From NCBI GenBank assembly GCA_021397835.1, contig JAJFZO010000094.1:10268001-10332000 (forward strand): a DNA stretch of 64,000 nucleotides. Reading direction: 5' to 3'. Below, in pieces: positions 14,151 through 26,027 of this stretch; position 1 is the stretch's first letter; each line of letters opens with the position of its first letter. A program made the position numbers and the translations under genes. This stretch comes from Moringa oleifera. Its lineage: Eukaryota > Streptophyta > Magnoliopsida > Brassicales > Moringaceae. The notes under the pieces were generated by a model. It was not told the origin of the DNA. It was given only the letters and a program-made list of their open reading frames with translations, and did no database searches.

Positions 14151-16492
14151 CTCTACCAACTGATTGGAATCCCACTTTGCATAGAATAATTTTCAGATTC
14201 CTGCAACTAGGAGTAAAATATATTTCCTTTTTGTCAATCTTTTGGAAGGGAAAAAGCAACAAATTACAGTATTGAAAACAAGCCATTAATCATCCCATAA
14301 TTTCTATATAATATGAAATAGCAAATATATTCATCTAAGAATATAAAAGTACTATGCATAAGATTGTAGTAGTTTACATCAAGATTTAGACTGCATCAAT
14401 ATCACCTTACATTTTAAAGATAAACTCAATTACACCTTCTATTGGACATTTGCCATTGTCAACCCTTGCAACTTGTCAGCCACTCATCAGGACAATGTGT
14501 GAAACAAATGACTTCGTTGTACATAAAGAACACAAAAAATAAAATTCCTTTCATTAAACAATTTTAGAAAACGGTAACAGAAAATTTCAGTTCGTCTAAA
14601 AATTCAAAAGAAGCCCAAGTTATTAACATTCTAAAATTTAGGTTTAGTTCAAAGAGGGGGTTAGGGTGACTATGTGTGAATAGGCTGCTGATTGATGCTA
14701 AATGCATAGTAAGGTACAAATGCAAAGTTGACATTGATGCAATTGACAGTACAAGATGTAAATTAAACACAACAATGAAAATGACAAGGTATTCTGATAA
14801 ACCAAAGATTTCGTCAAAGATATAAGCTTGATTTAAACCATACACCTCCCAACTATGACTAACAGATCAACAATAACAAAAAGAAACTATAAAATTTTTG
14901 CACTTTCATATAAGTGATGCAAGAGTGGCAAAAATCTCCGAGCCTAGTTTGTCATTTCATTGTTCCATGACAAACTTCGCAACTATAGCAAGAGAATCTT
15001 CTGCTATCAGCCAAATTCAAATTTTGTGAAGTCGTTACGTAGCTACATGTTTCTTAGCGTGCATTTCCATATGCATCGTTCTCTAACAGATGGAGAAGTC
15101 TGAAGTCAGCAGTGGTACATTAAATGCTCTTAAATGAATGAATGCAAAATGTACTATTTCTGACTTTGCAATGTCAACTATAGAAATGAGAAACATGGGC
15201 AACTCTCTCTTTTCTATCACGAAAACAGGGGCAGGTCTCAAGTACATGGGACACCCACAAGATTCAAAACAGGGTAACAAGTTCCCGGGAAAGCCATGCA
15301 AACATGCAGATTTATAATCAGTTCTTTTTATGCCTGCTACTCTCAGGCAACCAGATCAAAGCTTTTATTTTTCATTGATGGCTCTAATTTTTTTTTTTTC
15401 CTTTTCAGTACCAGAAAGGGCGGCTTCTCAGACTTCATATCTATATCTTTTGGGGTCAGAAAGAAGCTCTGTCATTTATACAAAGAGACTCAGAGATATA
15501 AGAGCAGGCTACCGCCAAAAGGAGGGGAGACATGTGGCATGTTATCTGTGCAGAACCATCCAGCTTCCAAGACGTACCTTACAGAAAAAGAAAAAGCATA
15601 ACGCGGGCAGTTTTGAACTTACTTTTCTTTTCTAAACCATCCAAATGAGCATGCTCTATAAATGGTAAGATACGAAATATAGTGCACACATAGACATTCA
15701 AATGACACATGCACATGCACATGCACGTTCACAGAAATTAAACAATTACGCTGGATGATTCAGCATGGACACAATGACATAAGAAACAACAGCACCCGTT
15801 GAGAAAATATCCAATTTTCACATGAAAGAAAAAGATGGTACTTTACCATGCATAGAACATGAACAGTGGAGTAGAAGTTGAAAAAGTTAAGACCGATTAA
15901 GTCAATTGTAGCATGAAGGGAAAACAAGGGTAACTCCAAACATATGTCGTCCAATTTTGTGCAACTTTTCAACCCATTCTCTCACAAACCTCGTTTTTAA
16001 TTTTCATATCCTAAACTTAGGGAAACTACTTTTTCTCTTGCAGCTGCATTTCCTGCTGGCATGTAATACTAGAGATTCACAAACTACAAGCGACTTTAAA
16101 TGTAACAGTTATTCCCCAATATATAAAATAAATAAGCAAAACGAAAATCTACCTCATAGTTGTACATCATTGAATAGAAGAACATAAAGGACATACCTAA
16201 TTATAGCAGAGCACTTTGTTCACACCATCCACAACTGCAAGGAATATCTGCACCCAAAAAGCAGCAATGAAAACTAAAAGAAAGATGTATTTTTACATTA
16301 ATTACACAAAGTCTGGAAATTCTTGTGCTCACAAAAATGTAAGATTTACTAATATCTATAGAACAATACTGAAAAAATTATCATTCAACAAACCCCCCGA
16401 AAAAAAAAAAAAAAAGAGCCACCTTGTTGTTCCTAAAGAAACAAGGAAAGGTAATATACTCCAAAATCCAGAGATTACAAAACGTAATGATT

Positions 16493-16519
16493 TAGAGAGA
16501 GAGAGAGAGAGAGAGAGAG
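16493..16519. repeat. GA dinucleotide microsatellite
   Basis: An uninterrupted GA run of about 13 units, reading CT on the IDM1 strand, lies inside the region I interpret as IDM1 leader intron or exon. Confidence 0.9.
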
Positions 16520-18655
16520 CAGGAGAGTCAAAATCTCGGTGATCATCATATCCATTCCAAGGAATCCTAATACCCTCCACAAGAAAAGTACAAAACCTAG
16601 CAAGAGCGAGAGACAATTCAGGTTTCTTCCATAAAGAAATGACATAACCATCACAAGCACCCCAGAAGCATGTAGTGACAATATGTGGATCCATCTTCCC
16701 AAAATGATAACAAAATAAAAAATCAAGATTTCACATCACATAAATCGTGAAGAATCCAAATTCCAAAATTAGTAAAGAAATAGGAGACAATTCCAAAATT
16801 TAGAAAAAATGGCTAACTCCCGACTCTAAGTCACTGTAATACCTCCCTCTCCCTCACACACACACACATGTACATAGACCCATGCAAGCTTCTCCCAGGT
16901 TTCTTTAAATCATTACAGAAAGAAAGCCCACAAAAATGGGGACCTGTAATATGGAGAGGAGTATTGAATCATGTTTCCTTTTTTTAGGCGAATGATTTCA
17001 TTAAACAAGACTGCGTAACTAATGTTGCTAGCCTCAATTTAGCGCGACATGTTTCCCTTCTCTCTCCTATAACATATGCATTATTCAAGAGCTGCTCTGT
17101 CGGCAACATGAATGATAAAATAATATTTAGGAGTCACTGAATATAGTAGAAGACGATCATTCAATGAAGGCAACTGAACTTCTAAGGAAATTTCTCAAAC
17201 ATCATGTAAAGATGCCTGAACCATCAAAACATTACTTCTTTCCGCACAAATACTCCAAAGAAATAATACATCATTTGATAACTAGCTTAGATTTCATTTT
17301 GCTTTCAATAACATACACCAACCAAGGCAAACCAGCAGAGGAAACAAACATCAGCTTACTTGACTATGGTACACTCACAGGGACACACAGAAATGGTTGT
17401 CAAAAGAGCCAGACCGTGCTGTGCAACCCAATGCAATCATATTTCACCAAATGAAAAGTGACTTAAGAAACTTGCATCTGGCTTCGAGTGTTATCATCAC
17501 CATAAAAATCAGACCTAACCAATGGACTCATCCACTATTCTTCAACTTCTTATTGCTCACATTACTTAATAACATTAATAGTCATAACATAACAGTGAAA
17601 AATTTTTGTTTCACACTTGGGATGTGGCTGAACCATGATATATCTCATAGGGTATACAACAAGATCCATCATATGATCCCTGGTCTTAACCAAGGATAGA
17701 TAGTTCCAAGTCATATTCTCAGAAAGATCTGTATTTTCTTATGCTATGCAAGATGACACAACAACCCATTATGCCCAAAAGTCTGTCTCCTATTTTAATG
17801 GAAAAAAGAAAGATATGTGTGCGTGTGTAGGCAAAATCATTCTTGAAGCTATGCTTGAATTTCCATTCTTTTAAAAGGAAACTATATGGTGGAATACCTA
17901 TTTATATGTTCATAGCATGAAGCATCAAGAATTCTATTACATCAGCAACACGATGTTGCGATTGTTATGGCGTTATTTGAATAGTTCTCAGAACGTGTGA
18001 TGTTGTGTTTTCTCCTTGTTTGGGCGTTCGTACAGATACAACAAGGAGGAGACAAACTTCACCAATAATAACAACAAAGGAAGTTTTTTTTTTAAAAGGG
18101 AAAAAGAATAATTATTGATACATATTGAACTTGATTATTAAAGTGCCAAGAGAAAATAATCAGTTTATTTAAAGGAACACTCAGCTGACACTGCCATGCA
18201 AATGATTCAAAATTCAATAGAAACCATTACCCGTTTCAGACCTCCTTATCTTTCTTTGCTTAAACTTTCCTACATCTTTGTTTGGCAATTTATAGAAATA
18301 ACTTCATTAGTTTCAAGACAGATACACGTTTACAAGCAACTATAACAGAAAGTAAAATGAATAACCTGCCCATTTAGTTCTATGCATGAACAAATATTAC
18401 CACTCATCCGACAAATGAAAAACTTTGTGACACTCCATCAATGCCACAAAAACTTGAATTCATAGATACACGATAAAATGCATAGGCATGAGAGAAACCA
18501 AATAGTCTCGCCGTCCATGAAGGTTGCGTTTCCTTGGTACACTTCCCCCAAAAAGAAGCCTCTGTTTATCACACACAATACATCATTTTCCTCTACTGCT
18601 AACCCCCTTAAGAAACCAACCAGCAAACAAAGTACTTGACATAAAAATGTTTGAA

Positions 18656-18930
18656 GGGCAGACTGTGCTTTACGTCAAGTAAGATGAATATATAATTGAA
18701 ATTTGGACTAAAATCTTTTGCTGGACACTAGAATAATTCCAGACTTTATAAAACTAGTCAATGATCTGTGTGTGCTGCAGAAAGAACAAATTCTCGTAAG
18801 GGCAGACTCAGCTTTGCCTCAACTAAGATTAACACATAAAAGAAATTTCAACTAAAATCCTTTGCTGAATGCTAGAATTACTCCAAACACTACAAAATTA
18901 GTCAATGCTGTGTGTGTGCTGCAGAGAGAG
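18656..18930. repeat. Tandem duplication with a unit of about 144 bp, two diverged copies
   Basis: Two adjacent stretches start with GGGCAGACT (18656 and 18800) and both end near a GTGTGTGCTGCAGA motif. In between they share many blocks, such as CTAAAATC.TTTGCTG and AGTCAATG. By eye they are about 80 percent alike. They lie in the putative IDM1 leader intron, and no coding role is visible. Confidence 0.8.
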
Positions 18931-19730
18931 AGAGCACAAGAGGGAGTAAGTAAAGTAGCTGAATTTTTCCAGAACCAAAAGCAATTGCCACCATATTCAT
19001 TCAATCAAAAGATCATGAGAGCATAACACCACAAAATAAATGTAAAACAATGAAATCCGTGAAAATTTAACAGGTAATCACTTCCATGTAATAACAGCAT
19101 GATAAAATTAAAACCAAAAAAAAAAAAAAAACATCAAAAGACAAGAGACTACCTTCTACTCAGATCAAAACCCACAAAACCAATCAGAACAATTGCAGAC
19201 CATTCTCTCAACCTGCATTCATGGTTCCATGATCAAATTCGAGAAATTCAAACAAAAAACCTCCTAACAAAGAGCTCACCTGGGGAACGCATGTAATGAT
19301 CAACATGCAAAGAAATTCAGGGCTTGAAAATGTCGGACTAGGGTTTACAAGTAGAAAAATCGAAATGGTAATGCTCCAGAGAGAAAGAGAAGAGAGATTT
19401 TCAGCAAGAGCACAAAATGGGGTCTCCTTTAGTCTCATCAACTGACAAAAGACCAAACCCCCAGTCAAGAAGGTTTTTGAAACGGCCGAATATTGCTCCC
19501 CTTACTCAACAGGTGTCATGAAAGCAATTCAGCCAAGCTTTCTCTCTCTCTCTCCACCACTTTCTTCCTCCCTCTTCACCTTCTCCATGTGAGCTTATAT
19601 GTCATGCTTTATGTACTCTTTTATCCCCCCCGCTCACTCACAGCATTTCTCTTTTGTCTCTTTCCGTCGTCAAATTTATTTTTATTTCCCCCCCATGAAT
19701 CCTCACAGAGTATAAACCCCCAAAATAGGG

Positions 19731-22700
19731 TTTAACATATATGGGTATATCGAATTTGGCAAAAATGTATACATTTCCTTTGCGCGTGTAATTCATTGGA
19801 TTTTCCTTTCTCCTTTTCTTCCTTCCCTGGCATTGCCTAATACAAAGACGACGATATCTAACTTCTATGGTAGAATCTTATCTTGTAAACAGTCCTAATT
19901 TTTTATTCTAAATTCCTAATTTGCTTAATAAAACTCTCTTATTTAAATTTTTAAATAAAAAAAAAAAAAAAGAGGAAGCCATCCTCCCTACAAGTCATAT
20001 TGATCCTAAGAAATACCCATTTTTGAGACTAATTTTCTTTTATTGCCCTCAACTCCGTTCAAGATTTAGGGTTTTAATTAAACAGAGAACTCCCAAGAGG
20101 AAGACGAAGTAAGATTTTTCTGAAAGAAGTTGAAAAACCAGTAATAATAACAGTATTTAGCTTCTTCTTAGTGTAAATATGTATGAAATATACTTCTTCC
20201 AGTATGATATTTTCCCGATCTCGTATTTATAGCTTACTTTCATACTTTCACTTTAATTAGTAGATTAACAATAATAAATAACACTTTAGATCTCGGTTTA
20301 GTTTAGTTTAATTCTACTCGGAGGGATTTTTTTTTCTTTTTCAACAAGGGGAGATTATAATCAGACATTAAATTGTCCAAGTTGTGGTATTTATGTAATA
20401 AAACAGGCAGTTAGGTTTTCTTTTAACTGTTTGCAATAATTTGGATACCGTTAATGTTCTAATGTTCTTCGGTTTTAACTAACCTTTTTCCGTTGGTAAG
20501 GCGGGAAATACTGTTTTTTAAAACACATGACATGTCCGCGTATAGTTGTCTATTACTTGTTCAATTAATATTTATACGTGTCAATTTAATATTATTACAT
20601 ATTTAAATAGTATAAACTTTTAATAAAAATGACATCGTTTCATTTATCTTTTATATTTTCGTATATTACTCAGTGCCAAATTGAAGATCCGTATATTTTC
20701 ATTATGGAATAAGGGAACTAATTGATGGATAAAAAATTGTCAACGGTAATGGTCCCCTGGCATAACGAAATTTAACGAACCTTGGTATTAACTTCATTGC
20801 CTCGTGGTCCATTTTCAGACAAATAAAAACAAATTAGTGGAGTATATAGGATGTTGATCTGTCTTTGTTGGTATAGGTTGACATAATTTGGCGCGAAATA
20901 TTTTTAAACTAAGGGCAGTTAACTATACATGACAATTAAGATAATCTTCAAAGACAAAATTAATAAATAAGTAAATTTTGGATGGCAAAGTTAATATAAT
21001 GTACACATGTTATGTACATATATACTTGGTACAGATAATAGATTTACCTATGAATATATGATTTAAGCGGTGAAAAAATGATTTTTTTGTGATTTTTTTT
21101 AAATGTAACAATTTGGAAATTGTAATTTGGACATCGAGGCGATTTTAATTTTTATGAAAGTGCAATGATTGAAGCCAATGATAAGCTCTAAATTAAGTGA
21201 CTTGGTATTTTAAATTATTAAATAACAATCTTTGTGTTTGTGATTAAATAGTAATAATTATACCCATTATTATTATTGATAAAGTTAAAAAAAATATTTA
21301 TTAGAATTTTTAAAACTTATTTAATTAAATTTTTAAAATTAATTATATATAATAAAATGTATATTTTAGTTATAATTTTAAATTAATTTTAATATTTATT
21401 TATTTGAAATTTATATCTTTGTTAAATTTTTTATATCAGATTTTTATTTATAATTTTTATTAATATTAACGATTTTGAGCACATATAAGATACGCATATA
21501 ATTTTTATATATGTAACTATTTTATTTTTTAAAAAAATATTATTAAAATAAAATATTTTTATATCAAATTTAATAAAAATATATAAAAATATAAATGTTT
21601 AAAATGAATGATAAGAAAGTAATTTTTATTTATTTTTAATAATATTTTAAAAAATATTTAAATAATTACATAAGTAAAAGACATAATTCACATATATTAT
21701 ATATGTGCGTAAAATGATCAATATTAATCAAAATTACAGGCAATAATATCTCATATTAAAAACTTAATAAAAACATAAAATTTCAAATAAATATATTTTT
21801 TATAAATTTTAATTTGAGATTATAAAAATATATTTATTAATGTAATTAACTTTAAATTATATTTTTAATAATTAATTAATAAATAACAAGAGTAAGCCGA
21901 GGGGGTAAATATGCCAATGACCCAAAGCAAAAGTGAGCCAAAGGAGGATATGATCATGTTTGTTTAGTTGGCCTATGTTTAGGATCTAACTTGAATGGTT
22001 TGAGCAATCATTTATCACTGTTGTGTTTTAATCCATTGTAGCTTGTTAGTAAGTAGAGATTCAAAAATTGATATCATAGATATATGTTTTTATTATCAAG
22101 ATTGGCAATGAGTCAGTTTGTTTGTTTTTTTTTTTTTTTTTTGTTTTACGAATTTATGATATAAATTCAGTTCATTAAATTTTTTAAATTAATAAATGGC
22201 ATCAAATTTATTTATTTTAAAAATATGTGATTTGCAATGATTTATAATTTTAATTTATTAGATCATATTTATGAGTTATTGTATTGAGTTTTTTAAATAA
22301 ATCACATGAGATTGATCCAATAAATTCTATATGGATTATGTGGTTATATAATTTTATTTATTATATTTTAAAAAAATTATAAATAAATAAGTAATTATGA
22401 AATAAATTTTCATAATCATTTAAGATGATCTATATTTATTGTATCATATTTTAGACTTGTATATTGAGTTCAAAAAGAAAACTCATTCCATTATAATTTG
22501 ACTTAATAACCTTAACACAATATAAAGCCAAACGTATTAACTTGGAAAATAAGAAATATGGTCGAAATATATCATAAAGGCTAACTAACTCAAGAAACTA
22601 GAATGACCTAATAGTTCTTTGGGAACTAGAATGGCTAAAACGCCTCTTTGGGTAAGGAATTAATTGTTTGTCAATTCATGAATTCATTTTTAACCTCATA

Positions 22701-25700
22701 TCAGTCAGGGTATCTAGCTTGAAACTTTTGAAAATTAACCATATATAACGAATTTTTAACCATTTCAGTAATAAGTAAAATATCTTTCTACTTTTTTATC
22801 TGTAAATCATAAAGATAACAACTTGAAAAAGCTTATGACCTCCATCAAATAATATAAATACCAGATACATCTCTGCAAAAACCAAACTTGATTAATTTTA
22901 CTTACCATTTTATAGTTGAAATTTTTATTCACTTAAGCATCGGAATGATCTTTGAGACATACCGAACTTAACTTCTTGAAGTTTTATAAGATCAGATTAC
23001 TATGAATCTGATTATCTCATCTTCATTCTATAGTGTTTAATCCATACAAAAAAAAAACCCTCAAGTATCTTGTTATTTCTTTGATATCTTTTTTTTGGTA
23101 GTAACAATATTTATTTTAAAAAATAATTAAATAAATTAAATTAAAGTTTATTTTTATAAAGCGAATTAATGTATAGAAAATATATACATAAAAATATAAG
23201 TTATAATAATTTTTAATATAATAATAGATTTTTAATTTTATATATGTGATATATTACACTAATTTATGGTGATAGTCTTATAAAAAACCTTGATACTTAA
23301 CCTATACTACTAAAATACCTTCATGTTTCAAAAGTAACATTACAAACTTTAAACTAATGAAAATTGGCAAGATGAACCTTATGCTTAACGTCGCTTAAAA
23401 TCAGTATTAGATACAAGAATATTTTTATTGTTTTATTATTTTATAAAAATTATAACATGGGGCTCACTAAAAGGTGCCAATTGTGGGGTTCGTCTCCCAT
23501 TGACTAACTCAATCATTTGCTCAAGCCAACTTGCGATCAATTTGTATCTATTTACTTATTTTCTCATCTAATAGTTTATTTCTTTCTATCCATGTGATGA
23601 TATCAAGAGAGAAAAAGATATTTCGATCAAGGTCTAAAAGACCATACAAGAGTCCCGAATATCTATCGTAATGTTCTCAAAAGACTATGCTTCTTCTAGA
23701 TGGCACTTAAATGAGCTTGTGAAGATTATGGGATGAAGGAGAAGTTCCAAGCACATGATGGTACAGCTCCTGTAAGAATAATAATGAAAATGCCAATAAT
23801 AAGATTGAGCAAGTAGAGATCTATGAGACTATTGTAAGCCTAAGTTGCTCTATGGAAATAATGATACTAATACAGAAAATATTTTCAAGATAGAGAAAAG
23901 AGTGAATTCAAGAGAGATTGATTATTGTTTCAAGCTTGGGTGAGAAATTTGAGATAGAGTTTCTCAAGAAGCCATTGTTTTCCATTTGATTGATAAATTA
24001 AACTTCTTAATAGAAAATGAGATTTGAGCTTCAAAACTTGAAACATTGTAAGATGATGAATTCTAAAACCTGAATTACTATCAAGACAAGCTTACATTGT
24101 TGCAGAGAATTATTCCCTTCTATCTAAATGAGAAGTAATCATTGATTTGGAATTCATCAACTTATAAGACTTTAATGTGAGAATTGAGTTGTGCAATCTA
24201 TAATTGTATGTTAGGAGCTTAGTTTTTTTTTTTTTCCATTGTACCCTTTAAATCAAAGTTTACACTAAAATATTTTCAATGTTTGTATCACTGTTTACTA
24301 ACATTTATGAAACATCATTATAAACTTATCACCTTTCATTAAATGACTATTGGATAATGCTTTGTAAAGTTATCAAATCTAATATTGTACAAATTTTTCA
24401 ATATCTTTTTTTAAAAAAAAACTTGAATAATGAATCTAAAACCTAGCAAAATAGAAAGTAATGAGAAAAGATAATGCTCACACTTTTTTTGGATATTAAC
24501 AAACTTTTTATGGGCATTGTAGAAAACTAAAGATGAGATTTTTAACTTATGATTTCCACAAATCAAATTTTTATCTAAGAAATGATTAAGTCTTGAGCAT
24601 AGTAGGCACGAGATTTACAATTTATAATATTAGGTAAATTTCGTGAGCAAATATGACAATACAGTATGGATAAAAAGCATAAAAAAGAGCAACCATTTGA
24701 GAAAAAAAAAAACACAAGTTAAAGCTCTTCAAAATTATGAGAAGTTTTTTAGGATTTTGCAAATGAAATGTCACTAACAACTATACTTTAATGGACCAAG
24801 CCATGCATACGCTAGTAACAACATACGTTAAGAGACTTAGCTACATTTTATGTTTCTTAATCCTCAACATTATCCTTCTCTTCTTCGTCGACGTTACTGT
24901 CACCACAATCGTTTAGATGTGACATTTTTTTGTGCCTTTGATTCTCTTTTCAACTGCATATGGGTTTCTATGAGCATTGTACTCTTCATGATCATCTTTG
25001 TGTTCTTATAGTTTGAGGGTTCGAGGTTACCATTGTGACAATCCTATTATAAACATATTAGTATTTTTAGGACATGATCTATTGGATCAGGTTACGTTGA
25101 TTATGTTAAAAACTAAATTTACAATATTATTAGCCAAAGATTATGGAGTGCGGACCAACCATGTGAATGAGCATGCTCCAATTATGTAACACAGACTTAC
25201 GGCCAACTCCAGTGATTCTTATGCTTAGTAGAAAAGGACAAAAAAGAAAAAGAATAAGTGATTTAAAAAAGAAGAAAAAAGTAAACAAAAGAGAGAGTTT
25301 AAGTTGTAACTTTTATATTTTGATGAAATACACCGTTTTAAGTTAGTAAAATTATAAAAATTTAATTTTATCCTTAATTATTTATTAACATATTAATGAT
25401 TTGTTAATAAAAAATTTATATTAATCGATTAACTAACACCAAAGTTTATCTCGTCGGCTTTGAAATATGAAAATATATTTGGTAATATTAAGTCAAATTA
25501 TGAGACATTTACTCATTAATTTAATATACATAAATTAAAAATTGATTAAAAATATTAATAAATTTTATTATCAATGGTTTAATTGACAATTTTTTAATAT
25601 TTATAAAATTTGATTGAAATTTAAATAAATCAAATAACCTTAATTTATATATAATTTATTTATTTGATGTAATGAACTGATCAAGATCTGGTTCAAAGTA
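19731..25700. other. AT-rich intergenic region, no gene recognised
   Basis: Very AT-rich sequence with many poly-A/T and TTTAAA-like runs, dense in stop codons on both strands. The 23.45-24.2 kb part is less AT-rich and might be an old transposon remnant, but I can match it to no family. A 63-codon reading frame at 24998-25189 has no recognisable motif. I see no tRNA or other RNA gene here. Confidence 0.6.
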
Positions 25701-25775
25701 TAAAAATCAAAATACCATCGTTTTTTAAAACAAACAAATTTAACCCGATTTTGTTATTACATAAACCGAGTTCAA

Positions 25776-25973
25776 TTATGTCAAACCTGACCATGAACCA
25801 GCGGACCCATTACCCACGGGCGATGCGATCACCGTGATCTTATTATTGCGCCTCGAGTGCAGTTTAACTTTTATCTTAGATCCATTTGTCAGTATGTGGT
25901 GATGAGGTGGCAATATCATAGCCACTGATCTTGAGGACCTTTGTCTGACTTGATACTGCTTTGGTGCCGCCAT
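25776..25973 (-). CDS. Putative small ORF (65 codons), divergent from the DJ-1 gene
   Basis: An ATG in strong context (GATATGGCGG) opens a 65-codon frame starting MAAPKQYQVRQRSSRS, basic and Ser-rich. It begins only 54 bases from the DJ-1 start codon on the other strand, and its base composition is clearly less AT-rich than the intergenic DNA beside it. A GT dinucleotide near its end (TCAG|GTTTGA) could be a splice donor to an exon I cannot find. It may be a small gene, a decayed exon, or simply the GC-richer promoter of DJ-1. I do not recognise the product. Confidence 0.25.
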   Translation of the reverse strand: MAAPKQYQVRQRSSRSVAMILPPHHHILTNGSKIKVKLHSRRNNKITVIASPVGNGSAGSWSGLT

Positions 25974-26027
25974 ATCCCCACCCTACACTTGCTCGGGCTT
26001 ACAGCTGAGGTCTCTAGAACTACTAAA

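Larger units (their letters stand above)
14151..19730 (-). other. Upstream region of IDM1 with probable far 5' UTR exons and a long leader intron
   Basis: A good acceptor (TTGCAG|GAATCTG, about 14205) lies just upstream of the IDM1 ATG, so the leader is probably spliced. A leader-like CT-rich sequence at about 19280-19450 on the minus strand ends in a strong donor (CCCCAG|GTGAGCTC, about 19279). Pairing these gives a leader intron of about 5 kb. An exon-like segment at about 16540-16700 begins with an ATG in good context (GGGAAGATGG) and could be a middle leader exon with an upstream ORF. The rest is AT-rich with no recognisable coding sequence. An unrelated non-coding transcript is the alternative. 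Confidence 0.45.

Noticed and set aside
23450..24200. Possible retrotransposon or gene remnant
   Set aside because: It is less AT-rich than its surroundings, but I can translate no stretch to a known family, so I do not call it.
24998..25189. 63-codon frame in the AT-rich intergenic region
   Set aside because: It shows no motif, no splice context and no compositional difference from its surroundings.
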